Shown here one piece after another: positions 1-6,231 of a stretch of DNA of 6,430 nucleotides. The DNA comes from Bacteroidales bacterium (GTDB lineage Bacteria > Bacteroidota > Bacteroidia > Bacteroidales > UBA4181). Location: assembly GCA_031260845.1 (NCBI GenBank), contig JAISKR010000152.1, forward strand, positions 1-6,430. The letters run 5' to 3'. Position numbers and translations under genes: made by a program. Position 1 is the stretch's first letter; every line of letters starts with the position of its first letter. Below the pieces are notes generated by a model. It worked only from the letters and a program-made list of their open reading frames with translations. It made no database searches and was not told where the DNA came from.

Positions 1-591
1 TTCGGCAGCCTTTTCTTCAACCATATCTTCCAAATAGCGTTTGTACATGTTCAGTTCTCTGTTGGATGCACTCAACCGTTCCTGTACAAGTAACATTTCT
101 TCGTGGCTTTCTTTCAATAATCTATTGGTTCTGCGCACCGTAATGAAGTTTCGCGCCAGTTTCATCAGCAACATCGCCAACAGGATAAGGACAAGGAAGG
201 CAACCCCTATCACTTTCCAACTGTTGCGTATGTCTTGCCGTTGTTGCTCTGCCTGAGTGCGCAATTCCAATTCCTTTACTTCCCTTTTCTCTCTGATTTC
301 ATAGTGCATTTGAAGAATACTCAAACGCCGCTGGTCATCCACATTATTCAACGAATCCGTTAATTCGGTGGCAGCCAGGGATAACTGAACCCTCTTGCGT
401 TTATCGCCTTTTTGCCCGTAAACGTTGCTTAACAGATTCAAAAGACTCACCCGCGTGGTGAAACTGCCGGCGTGTTGGTTGTATTCCTGTGCATCTAAAA
501 AATACCGTTCCGCTTCGTTGATTTGTCCATCATTCATGGCTCTCTTTCCCAACCACATATACATATCAACAAGGTCTGCGTGGGATTGTGT
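1..591 (-). pseudogene. C-terminal part of TPR sensor (probable histidine kinase), cut off by in-frame TAG; runs off the window
   Basis: Read on the minus strand in the same frame as the TPR gene at 592-1584, this stretch is open for all 197 codons down to base 1. It first encodes another TPR-like helix pair (key words MYMWLGKRAMNDGQINEAE, about 541-570). A charged linker follows. Next comes one hydrophobic helix (WKVIGVAFLVLILLAMLLM, about 163-219), which would be residues 456-475 of an uninterrupted protein. The end is a Glu/Lys/Leu-rich coiled coil finishing in RYLEDMVEEKAAE at the window edge. In Bacteroidota two-component sensors such a coiled coil (compare LEELVEERTAEL) usually lies directly before the HisKA domain, so a cytoplasmic histidine kinase is the likely missing end; that is inference. 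Internal ATGs at 562-564 and 556-558 could restart translation, but no ribosome binding site precedes them. It is most likely the back half of the upstream gene rather than a gene of its own. Confidence 0.75.
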
Positions 592-594
592 CTA
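592..594 (-). other. In-frame TAG stop inside the TPR sensor frame
   Basis: The codon between KALRTIL and TQSHADLVDMY is TAG. Both sides encode TPR-like helices in the same frame, and no base shift is needed to join them. CAG, AAG, GAG or TGG would each become TAG by one base change. The other stops seen in the window are all TAA. Confidence 0.85.
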
Positions 595-1584
595 TAAAAT
601 GGTTCTCAGCGCTTTTTGCTGATAAAAAATCGCGCTGTCTGTTTGTCCGGTTTCCTTGTAAATATCGCTGATGGCTCTGCAAGTTTTTGACAGGTCTATC
701 TCGTTAGGCGAAACAAATTCCCAGATATGGCTTGATTTTCTCAGCAAGGCAAGGCGTTTTTCCATACTTGTGGATGAGAGAACCGTAGCGTATTCAACAT
801 AAAGTTGGGCTAATAGTGACGTGTATTCTGCATGAAGTAACCATTTGATGGCTGTTTCATACAGAACATTGCAACTGTCGGCATTGCCAAGTCCCATATA
901 CTCGTTAGCCATCACAGAGTATATATCTGCCATTCTTACCGTATCCTGTTGTTTTTGTGCCAATTCAAACGCTATCTTTGCGGAAGCAATGGAATGATGA
1001 TAATCGTTCATTTTAAAGTAAAGCACTGATAATGAATAATTAAAATCGCAAATCCACTCATCATCTTCTATGCCTTGCATGATGGATGATGCAAAATTCA
1101 GACATTCCAAAGCCTGCGTATATTGTTCTAATTTTTTATACGCCTCACCAATATTGTACATTGCATTGGCTTTTTGCAACTCGTCGCCATATTGAGCAGC
1201 AAGGTCGTATGACAGTTTACCATAACGTATCGCTTCTTCATATTGTTGACTGTAATAATGCAGTGCGCCGATAGAGCGCAAAATCTCTATCTCACCTTCA
1301 TTATAAACAATGCTGCGGGCTAAATTCAATCCGGTGTCGGCATAGAGGTGCGCCTGAATAAACTGGTCATTGTCAACATACTGATGACCTTCAATAGGTT
1401 TCACAATCTGTCTGATGATTTGATTGTATAACCTTACCCGTAAGGAATCGTTTTTTGCGTTATTAATCAATATTTGCAGACTGTCCCTACCGGGGTTACC
1501 CGCGTAAGACGTCATTGTCAACCCAAGCCAGAATATTGACGTCAGGTACAATACATATATGTTGCGTCTGCTTTTATATCGCAT
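592..1584 (-). CDS. Secreted/periplasmic TPR protein, N-terminal sensor half of an interrupted sensor gene
   Basis: This 330-residue product starts with a signal peptide: basic MRYKSRR, a hydrophobic stretch at residues 9-23, and a likely cleavage site after SYA (residue 28). Helical TPR units follow at about 99-132 (with GALHYYSQQYEEAI), 137-170 (NIGEAYKKLEQYTQAL), 178-211, 217-250 and 298-330 (ISDIYKETGQTDSAI). TPR superhelices bind proteins or peptides; in Bacteroidota they often form the periplasmic sensing part of histidine kinases or LuxR-type regulators. The ATG directly follows the glmM stop codon (TAAATG). A GGAAA lies 8 nt upstream, inside glmM, so coupled translation is likely and supports this start. 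The frame ends at TAG (592-594) in the middle of the TPR solenoid, and the same frame continues open for at least 197 codons. It may therefore be a truncated pseudogene, a sequencing error, or a stop that is read through. Confidence 0.85.
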   Translation of the reverse strand: MRYKSRRNIYVLYLTSIFWLGLTMTSYAGNPGRDSLQILINNAKNDSLRVRLYNQIIRQIVKPIEGHQYVDNDQFIQAHLYADTGLNLARSIVYNEGEIEILRSIGALHYYSQQYEEAIRYGKLSYDLAAQYGDELQKANAMYNIGEAYKKLEQYTQALECLNFASSIMQGIEDDEWICDFNYSLSVLYFKMNDYHHSIASAKIAFELAQKQQDTVRMADIYSVMANEYMGLGNADSCNVLYETAIKWLLHAEYTSLLAQLYVEYATVLSSTSMEKRLALLRKSSHIWEFVSPNEIDLSKTCRAISDIYKETGQTDSAIFYQQKALRTIL

Positions 1585-2979
1585 TTAACACGTTTCCTTT
1601 ATATTTTTAATGATTTTTTGTGACAATTCATCTGCCCGTTCCTTGCTTTTGCTCTCGGCATAAATGCGGATAATCGGCTCGGTGTTCGATTTGCGCAAAT
1701 GAACCCATTCCTCGGCAAAATCTATTTTCACCCCGTCCACATCGTTAATTTGCTCGTTGGCATATTGCTTTTTTATTTTCTCTAAAATGTTGTCCACATC
1801 CACATCGGCGCTCAGTTCTATTTTATTTTTCGACATGAAATACACCGGATATTTTGCCCGTAACTGCGAACATTTTTCGCCGGATTTTGCCAGATGGGAA
1901 AGGAAAAGGGCTATCCCCACAAGCGCATCGCGTCCGTAATGAAGTTCGGGAAAGATGACGCCGCCGTTGCCTTCGCCGCCAATGACCGCCTGATTTGCTT
2001 TCATTGCTGCCACCACATTTACTTCGCCCACAGCGGCGGCAAAATACTGTCCGCCTTTTTCCTTAGTCACATCCCGCAAGGCACGCGACGACGACAGGTT
2101 CGATGCGGTATTGCCGCGTTGACGGCTCAGCACATAATCCGCCACCGCCACAAGAGTATATTCTTCGCCGAACATACTTCCGTCTTCGTTGATAATCGCC
2201 AGACGATCCACGTCGGGGTCAACCACAAAGCCCGCGTCAGCGCCTTTTGTACGGGTGATTTCCGAAATTTCCGTCAAATGTTCGGGCAAGGGTTCGGGAT
2301 TGTGCGAAAATTGACCGTTGGGCGTACAGTTGATTTCCACGATTTCCGCCACACCCAGCGCCTTCAACAGACGGGGAATGACGACGCCGCCCACGGAATT
2401 GACGGCGTCAATGGTCACTTTGAACTTTTTGGCGCGGATGGCGTTGACGTCGGTCAACGGCAGCGCAAGCACACGGTCGATATGATATTGCGTGTAGTCT
2501 TTTTGCTCAACTGTCCCTAAATCATCGACTTCTGCAAAGGAAAAATTGTCGCTGTCGGCGATGGCAAGAACGGCTTGACCGTCGCTGTTGCTGAGAAATT
2601 CGCCGTCGCTGTTGAGCAGTTTCAGGGCATTCCACTGTTTCGGGTTGTGGCTGGCGGTGAGAATCAGACCGCCCTGCGCTTTTTCGGCAACCACCGCCAT
2701 TTCTACGGTGGGCGTGGTGGCAAGGTCAATATCCGTCACATTGACGCCCATACCGGTCAAAGTGCCGACAACTATCTGCCTGACCATCTGCCCCGAAATG
2801 CGGGCGTCACGTCCGATAACGATTTTCATCTTTCCCTGATAACCTTTGTTTGCAGCCTGTTCCTTTGCCCATACGCAATAAGCAGCCGTAAAACGGACAA
2901 TATCGGATGGCGTAAGTCCTTTACCCGGCTGTCCGCCAATGGTTCCGCGAATCCCTGAAATGGATTTTATCAGTGTCAT
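1585..2979 (-). CDS. glmM: Phosphoglucosamine mutase / phosphomannomutase family enzyme (GlmM-like)
   Basis: This 464-residue cytoplasmic alpha-D-phosphohexomutase is complete. Its likely reaction is glucosamine-6-phosphate to glucosamine-1-phosphate, the step toward UDP-GlcNAc for peptidoglycan and LPS. All four family signatures are visible. The phosphoserine loop is TASHNPKQWNALK, with Ser110 as the phosphate carrier. The metal loop is DPDVDR at 254-259. The sugar-specificity loop is GEGNGG at 335-340. The phosphate-binding loop is RKSNTEPIIR at 429-438. The N-terminus IKSISGIRGTIGG is typical of the family. The length fits the roughly 460-residue form common in Bacteroidota. Phosphomannomutase or phosphoglucomutase activity cannot be excluded from motifs alone. 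Its stop codon touches the start of the TPR sensor gene, so the two are probably co-transcribed. Its coding DNA is richer in G+C than the spacers (1921-1980 is 37/60 G+C; 4741-4800 is 10/60), as expected for a long-resident core gene. Confidence 0.92.
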   Translation of the reverse strand: MTLIKSISGIRGTIGGQPGKGLTPSDIVRFTAAYCVWAKEQAANKGYQGKMKIVIGRDARISGQMVRQIVVGTLTGMGVNVTDIDLATTPTVEMAVVAEKAQGGLILTASHNPKQWNALKLLNSDGEFLSNSDGQAVLAIADSDNFSFAEVDDLGTVEQKDYTQYHIDRVLALPLTDVNAIRAKKFKVTIDAVNSVGGVVIPRLLKALGVAEIVEINCTPNGQFSHNPEPLPEHLTEISEITRTKGADAGFVVDPDVDRLAIINEDGSMFGEEYTLVAVADYVLSRQRGNTASNLSSSRALRDVTKEKGGQYFAAAVGEVNVVAAMKANQAVIGGEGNGGVIFPELHYGRDALVGIALFLSHLAKSGEKCSQLRAKYPVYFMSKNKIELSADVDVDNILEKIKKQYANEQINDVDGVKIDFAEEWVHLRKSNTEPIIRIYAESKSKERADELSQKIIKNIKETC

Positions 2980-2997
2980 ACCTTTTTTTTTATGTCA

Positions 2998-3030
2998 CAA
3001 AAATAAGATATTTTTATCACATAATATCAA
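2998..3030 (-). promoter_or_regulatory. Probable Bacteroidota promoter of glmM and the TPR gene
   Basis: On the minus strand TATTTTTG (3005-2998) matches the -7 consensus TAnnTTTG. A TTG at 3030-3028 lies 22 nt upstream in place of the -33 TTTG, slightly long and one base short. The leader to the ATG at 2979 would be only about 12 nt and is a run of A ending in AAAGGT. Confidence 0.45.
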
Positions 3031-3039
3031 TTTTGATAT
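3024..3039. promoter_or_regulatory. Small palindrome over the glmM -33 region
   Basis: ATATCAA (3024-3030) and TTGATAT (3033-3039) form a perfect 7-bp inverted repeat with a 2-nt centre, overlapping the -33 position of the glmM promoter. It could be a repressor site. Chance is a real alternative in this very AT-rich spacer. Confidence 0.25.
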
Positions 3040-3070
3040 AAAAAGTTTATCAAAAATCCTGAAACACACA

Positions 3071-3098
3071 AATTATGAATTAAAAATTACGAATTACG
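3071..3098. repeat. Heptamer tandem repeat, four units AATTAnn
   Basis: Four consecutive 7-bp units read AATTATG, AATTAAA, AATTACG, AATTACG without any gap. Such short AT-rich filler repeats occur in Bacteroidota spacers. No function is evident. Confidence 0.6.
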
Positions 3099-3188
3099 AT
3101 TTTTTAATGTATTTTAAATCAATGCCTTAAATCTACTCTATCAGGCTAAATTGATATTGTAAATGGTATAACCTAAGGCAAATACAAA

Positions 3189-3240
3189 CAGGTATGCAAT
3201 AATCTTGCATACCTGCCGTGTTTTTTCATTGTCAACTGTC
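3189..3240 (+). repeat. Dispersed 52-bp hairpin repeat, copy 1
   Basis: An 11-bp perfect inverted repeat (CAGGTATGCAA at 3189-3199, TTGCATACCTG at 3205-3215, 5-nt loop) is followed by CCGTG, six T and CATTGTCAACTGTC. The second copy at 6303-6354 is in the same orientation and matches at 48 of 52 positions; two of the four differences are in the loop. The T-run looks like a terminator, but no plus-strand gene lies upstream that it could end. A dispersed, REP-like or mobile repeat is the better reading. Confidence 0.75.
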
Positions 3241-3288
3241 CATTGAATCAGTCAAAGTCTGCCCAATAATGTTCAGACATTTTGCATT

Positions 3289-3318
3289 ACGCTTTTTTGC
3301 GTAACGCTTTTTTGCGTA
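3289..3318. repeat. Two perfect 15-bp tandem copies at the ATPase promoter
   Basis: ACGCTTTTTTGCGTA occurs twice without a gap (3289-3303 and 3304-3318). Within the first copy TTACGC and GCGTAA (3287-3292 and 3299-3304) are inverted around six T, so each unit is also close to a palindrome. The second copy supplies the TTTG of the -33 element, which fits a pair of operator sites. Confidence 0.7.
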
Positions 3319-3342
3319 ATCAAAATAAATGTATTATCTTTG
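3311..3342 (+). promoter_or_regulatory. Bacteroidota-type promoter of the AAA ATPase
   Basis: TTTG (3311-3314), a 20-nt spacer and TATCTTTG (3335-3342) match the -33/-7 consensus of the Bacteroidota primary sigma factor. The expected start of transcription is near 3349, leaving about 11 nt to the ATG at 3360. This rules out the earlier TTG start at 3282. Confidence 0.75.
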
Positions 3343-3359
3343 CACCAAAATTTACAGAC

Positions 3360-4475
3360 ATGAATCCTTTTAGTTACGGAACGGTTGCCAGAGGCGACAA
3401 CTTTTATGACCGCAAGGTAGAATGTACCCGCATTGTAGAAACACTTTCGGGAGGCAACAATTTAGTGTTGTATGCTCCTCGCCGGTTTGGAAAAACATCG
3501 CTGGTATTCAAGGCGATAGAGCGATTAGAGAGGCAGGGATTTATCTGCATCTATTTTGATTTCATGCCCGTGTTTTCGCCTGAATCTTTCGTTCGACTTT
3601 ATACGAAAGCCTTGTCAATGAAACAAACCAACTTGGAAAAGTTCGCACAAACATTTGCTTCCATCATCAAAAATATCCGTCCGTTATTGAGTTTCAATGC
3701 AGAGGGAAGTCCGGAATTTTCCGTTGACTTTGCCGGCTCAACGATAGATGAAACGCTTATCGCGCAATTGCTGGATATGCCTGAAAAGATGGCTGGGGCA
3801 AATAAACGGGTTCTCGTGTTTTTTGATGAATTTCAAGAGGTGGAGAAGTTGGGCAATATTAACTTTGAAGGGCTGTTGCGGAGCAGGATCCAACAGCAAC
3901 GCAGCACTAATTACCTTTTCTTTGGAAGCAAAACACATTTGTTGAAAGAACTGTTCAACAACAAGAAAAGGGCTTTTTACAATGCCGCTTCGCAAATGTC
4001 CATCGGATCGTTGCCGGAGGAGGATACCATCGCCTACCTGCAACGTAAATTTGCCGCTTCGGCTATCGCGCTCGACACCGAAACGGCGCAATATATCATC
4101 TCGGTGGCAGCCAACATTCCTCATTATATTCAGTTGATGGCTGCGGAAATTTGGCAATACACGGTAAACAGCCACCATAAAGTTACTAAGAAAATTGTAG
4201 ATGAATGTGCCAAACGACTCTTAGCGCTCAAAAACGACTATTACATGGAACTGTTTGACAACCAGTCACGAAGCAAAAAACAGTTGCTCCAAGCATTGAG
4301 GATAAATGGTAAAAACATATTCTCGACCGCCTATATCGCCAACCATCGCTTGCCGGGCGTTACCACACTTCAACGGGCAGTGAATGGTTTGATAAATGAT
4401 GGAACTATCGAAAAAATGAACAACGAATACTTTATCACAGACCCGTTTTTCAAGTTGTTCTTGGCAAATACATAA
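3360..4475 (+). CDS. AAA+ / STAND-like P-loop ATPase, archaeal-ATPase family
   Basis: A 371-residue protein starting MNPFSYGTVARGDNFYDR, the usual opening of this family, in which a short N-terminal strand and a conserved Asp-Arg precede the nucleotide site. Walker A is APRRFGKTS (39-47, Lys45 and Thr46). Walker B is VLVFFDEFQE (151-160, Asp156 and Glu157). A sensor-1-like FFGSK is at 187-191. Basic KKR at 202-204 could hold an arginine finger. The C-terminal third reads as a winged helix (LPGVTTLQRAVNGLINDGTI, then FITDPFFKLFL). The family (COG1672-like) is widespread in archaea and Bacteroidota and mostly uncharacterised; related STAND proteins act as switches or in defence. The ATG at 3360 is chosen over the in-frame TTG at 3282 because the promoter lies between them. 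There is no clear Shine-Dalgarno. The gene stands alone, faces the DUF4143 ATPase gene, and appears intact. Confidence 0.85.
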   Translation: MNPFSYGTVARGDNFYDRKVECTRIVETLSGGNNLVLYAPRRFGKTSLVFKAIERLERQGFICIYFDFMPVFSPESFVRLYTKALSMKQTNLEKFAQTFASIIKNIRPLLSFNAEGSPEFSVDFAGSTIDETLIAQLLDMPEKMAGANKRVLVFFDEFQEVEKLGNINFEGLLRSRIQQQRSTNYLFFGSKTHLLKELFNNKKRAFYNAASQMSIGSLPEEDTIAYLQRKFAASAIALDTETAQYIISVAANIPHYIQLMAAEIWQYTVNSHHKVTKKIVDECAKRLLALKNDYYMELFDNQSRSKKQLLQALRINGKNIFSTAYIANHRLPGVTTLQRAVNGLINDGTIEKMNNEYFITDPFFKLFLANT

Positions 4476-4478
4476 CAC

Positions 4479-4512
4479 ACAGATAACACAGATGGGACAG
4501 ATTTACACAGAT
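4479..4512. repeat. Four spaced ACAGAT repeats after the AAA ATPase
   Basis: ACAGAT recurs at 4479, 4488, 4497 and 4507, a period of 9, 9 and 10 bp, beginning four bases after the stop codon of the AAA gene. This is probably simple-repeat spacer DNA; it is too degenerate to form a hairpin. Confidence 0.55.
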
Positions 4513-4756
4513 TTACAATTTTCAACTGAATTCAGTCCATTATCACAAAGCCTGCCTAATAATAGGAAAATCTCTCCCAAAAATTTAGTGTCAAAAACAC
4601 ATATTAAAAGCCTATTCGCGGGCGTTCTTCCTGTCTTTCATTTCATTTTTGATTTGTTAAATTTTTTGAGAATATCAAGTGAAATAGTGGGTTTCTGATT
4701 CGGTTAGTTTTGCCAAATGTGTGTAGTCAATGCCAAAATCAAGCGGACTATTTTTG

Positions 4757-4772
4757 TAAAATGCTCATTTTA
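4757..4772. terminator. Weak AT-rich hairpin, possible shared terminator
   Basis: TAAAATG (4757-4763) and CATTTTA (4766-4772) are perfect inverted arms with a very short centre, followed on the plus strand by TTTATTTT. It lies between two converging genes, where a bidirectional terminator would be useful, but the stem is weak. Confidence 0.3.
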
Positions 4773-4778
4773 TTTATT

Positions 4779-4844
4779 TTAAAAATAATTTTCAATAATA
4801 TACAGCGGCACGTTTGTCAGCCACGATTCCTGCCGATAATCTTA
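4779..4844 (-). pseudogene. Orphaned conserved C-terminal tail of the DUF4143 ATPase, after in-frame TAA
   Basis: This runs from the TAA at 4842-4844 to the next in-frame TAA at 4779-4781. The 20 codons between read D-Y-R, then W-L-T-N-V-P-L-Y, then IIENYF. The pattern RTSL-x-DYR...W..N.PLY is the normal end of DUF4143 proteins. The retained pattern suggests a recent single-base change (for example TCA, CAA, GAA or AAA to TAA), a read error, or readthrough. Confidence 0.7.
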
Positions 4845-6071
4845 CAATGAAGTTCTTATGGCATTTTGCGGTTTGTATTTTTCGCAAAACGAGCGCAAAC
4901 TTTTTGCCTGCAAATTTTCCGCTGCTTTTACTTCTATCGGAACGATTTGGTCTTCGTGCTGAACGAGCAAATCTATTTCGGCTTTGGAATTTTCAGCCGA
5001 CCAATAATTTATCGCCAATTTTTTATTTGTAACCAATTGTTGCAAAACAAACTGTTCGGTAAGTGAGCCTTTAAATTCTTCAAAAATTGCACTGCCTTCG
5101 AGCAGCACTTTCACATCAATATTCGTCATTGCCGACATCAACCCAATGTCGTTTAAATAGAGTTTAAACGCCGAAAAATCCTGATACGCTTTCAGCGGAT
5201 AACCCGCTTTTGTTACGCGGTGAATTTTATGTATTAAACCGCAATCGAGCAGCCAAGCCATTGCCAATTCGTATTCTCTCGCTCGCGCACCTTGGGCGAT
5301 ATTGGCGTAAACAAACTTGCGATTTTCCTTTGCCAACTGCGAAGGTATGCTGTTCCAAAGCAATTCAATCCGCCCGATAATTTCCTTTGGCGCGTGTTTT
5401 GAAAAATCTTTCCGGTAAGTGTCGAGAATAATATTTTGAATATCGCTAACTTCTCTATAATCCTGATTTTCAGCAAATTTTGCTACAACTTCGGGCATTC
5501 CGCCAATGAAAAAATAGCGTTTCAGACAGTCAATCAATTTTGCCTTAAAAGCTGTAATCATCGTAAAATCCTTTGTTTGCACAAGTTCCGAAAGCGATTT
5601 TTCGCCTGTCGCCTCTAAAAATTCCGTAAAAGTCAAAGGGTACAAATCTAAAAAATTGACCTTGCCAACAGGAAACGAAACCTGTTTGTGCATAGTAATT
5701 CCGAGCAGCGAGCCTGCGCAAACGATATGATATTCAGGCGCATCTTCGCAAAAATATTTTAGCGAAGTAAGTCCGCGTTCCGCCTCTTGAATTTCATCGA
5801 AAATAATCAGCGTTTTTTCGGGGCGGGGGCGGATGCAGTATTGAATTTCAAGCATTTTAATCAGTTCCCGTGGATACAGGTTGCCTTTGAACTTATCGCG
5901 CAAGGTTTTTTCCTGTTCAAAATTGACATAAATAAAATCCTCATATTCCGTGCGGGCAAACTCTCGCATCAGCCAAGTTTTTCCCACCTGACGCGATCCT
6001 CTGATTATCAGCGGTTTTTTTGAAGCATTTAACTTCCATTGTTTCAGTTCATTAATCTTATTCCTATACAT
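4842..6071 (-). CDS. AAA_14 / DUF4143 ATPase with PD-(D/E)XK-like C-terminus; lacks the usual tail
   Basis: A 409-residue protein. Walker A is GSRQVGKT (25-32), Walker B LIIFDEIQ (88-95), followed by a sensor-like CAGSLLG (118-124) and the family hallmark LYPLTFTEFL (143-152). The C-terminal DUF4143 part contains LTEQFVLQQL (337-346) and a nuclease-fold-like pattern: AEIDLLV (364-370) then PIEVKA (378-383), with Asp367, Glu380 and Lys382 in the places of PD-(D/E)XK catalytic residues. The family is abundant in Bacteroidota and archaea, and its role is unknown. The frame stops with TAA after IRTSL. The next 20 codons in frame encode DYRQESWLTNVPLY plus six residues, which is the usual family ending, before a second TAA at 4779-4781. 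The gene is thus slightly truncated or its stop is bypassed. The start ATG (6069-6071) gives the standard N-terminus; the leader is A-rich with no Shine-Dalgarno. Confidence 0.87.
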   Translation of the reverse strand: MYRNKINELKQWKLNASKKPLIIRGSRQVGKTWLMREFARTEYEDFIYVNFEQEKTLRDKFKGNLYPRELIKMLEIQYCIRPRPEKTLIIFDEIQEAERGLTSLKYFCEDAPEYHIVCAGSLLGITMHKQVSFPVGKVNFLDLYPLTFTEFLEATGEKSLSELVQTKDFTMITAFKAKLIDCLKRYFFIGGMPEVVAKFAENQDYREVSDIQNIILDTYRKDFSKHAPKEIIGRIELLWNSIPSQLAKENRKFVYANIAQGARAREYELAMAWLLDCGLIHKIHRVTKAGYPLKAYQDFSAFKLYLNDIGLMSAMTNIDVKVLLEGSAIFEEFKGSLTEQFVLQQLVTNKKLAINYWSAENSKAEIDLLVQHEDQIVPIEVKAAENLQAKSLRSFCEKYKPQNAIRTSL

Positions 6072-6126
6072 TTTTATTCACGAATAATTGGTACATTATT
6101 ACACTTTTCTCCACGAAAATCTGCTG

Positions 6127-6158
6127 CAAAGATACACTTTTCTCCACATAAAAACAAA
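6127..6158 (-). promoter_or_regulatory. Bacteroidota-type promoter of the DUF4143 ATPase
   Basis: Minus-strand TTTG (6158-6155), a 20-nt spacer and TATCTTTG (6134-6127) match the -33/-7 consensus. Transcription should begin near 6120, giving a leader of about 50 nt that carries the last two units of the 33-bp array. A protein bound to those units could block transcription or act on the leader. Confidence 0.75.
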
Positions 6159-6223
6159 TATCTGCCAATTTTACCCCACAACTTTTGTGAATATTTGCCA
6201 CTTTTACGGACGAGTTTAAGTTG

Positions 6224-6231
6224 CAAAGATA
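6224..6231 (-). promoter_or_regulatory. Second -7-like box further upstream
   Basis: TATCTTTG (6231-6224 on the minus strand) repeats the -7 element of the main promoter 97 bp upstream, in the same phase of the tandem array. No good -33 TTTG is present at the right distance, so it is probably a weak or relic promoter created by repeat duplication. Confidence 0.3.

Larger units (their letters stand above)
2980..3359. other. Divergent intergenic region between glmM and the AAA ATPase
   Basis: About 380 bp without a credible gene. From left to right it holds the glmM promoter and palindrome, a heptamer tandem repeat (3071-3098), copy 1 of a dispersed hairpin repeat (3189-3240), a 15-bp tandem duplication (3289-3318), and the promoter of the AAA ATPase (3311-3342). 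The stretch 3099-3188 shows nothing clear apart from a weak GCCTTA/TAAGGC pair (3124-3129 and 3174-3179). Confidence 0.7.
4476..4778. other. Convergent intergenic region between the two ATPase genes
   Basis: About 300 bp with low G+C. It holds the ACAGAT repeat at its left end and a weak AT-rich hairpin at its right end. A 68-codon plus-strand frame (4492-4698) starts inside the repeat and resembles nothing I recognise. Minus-strand frames are cut by many stops. I see no gene here. Confidence 0.6.

Noticed and set aside
1894..2520. 208-codon plus-strand frame inside glmM
   Set aside because: It is antisense to an intact, motif-complete glmM and arises from the G+C-rich third positions of that gene; the translation has no recognisable domain.
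2575..2958. 127- and 83-codon plus-strand frames over the start of glmM
   Set aside because: Shadow frames antisense to the conserved GlmM N-terminus and phosphoserine loop; no promoter or known similarity.
3189..3226. Intrinsic terminator
   Set aside because: The hairpin plus T-run points along the plus strand, but no plus-strand gene precedes either copy, and the T-run starts five bases after the stem. A dispersed repeat explains both copies better.
3282..3359. Extended N-terminus of the AAA ATPase from a TTG at 3282
   Set aside because: The extra 26 residues translate the 15-bp tandem duplication and the promoter itself; the family opening MNPF starts at the ATG at 3360.
3738..4178. 146-codon minus-strand frame inside the AAA ATPase
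   Set aside because: Antisense to the Walker B and sensor region of a clear ATPase; no family resemblance.
4492..4698. 68-codon plus-strand frame between the ATPases
   Set aside because: It begins inside the ACAGAT repeat, has no ribosome binding site and matches nothing I recognise.
592..4844. Genetic code with reassigned TAA and TAG
   Set aside because: glmM and the AAA ATPase end at TAA exactly at their family ends, so TAA is a normal stop here; TAG reassignment alone rests on one codon.
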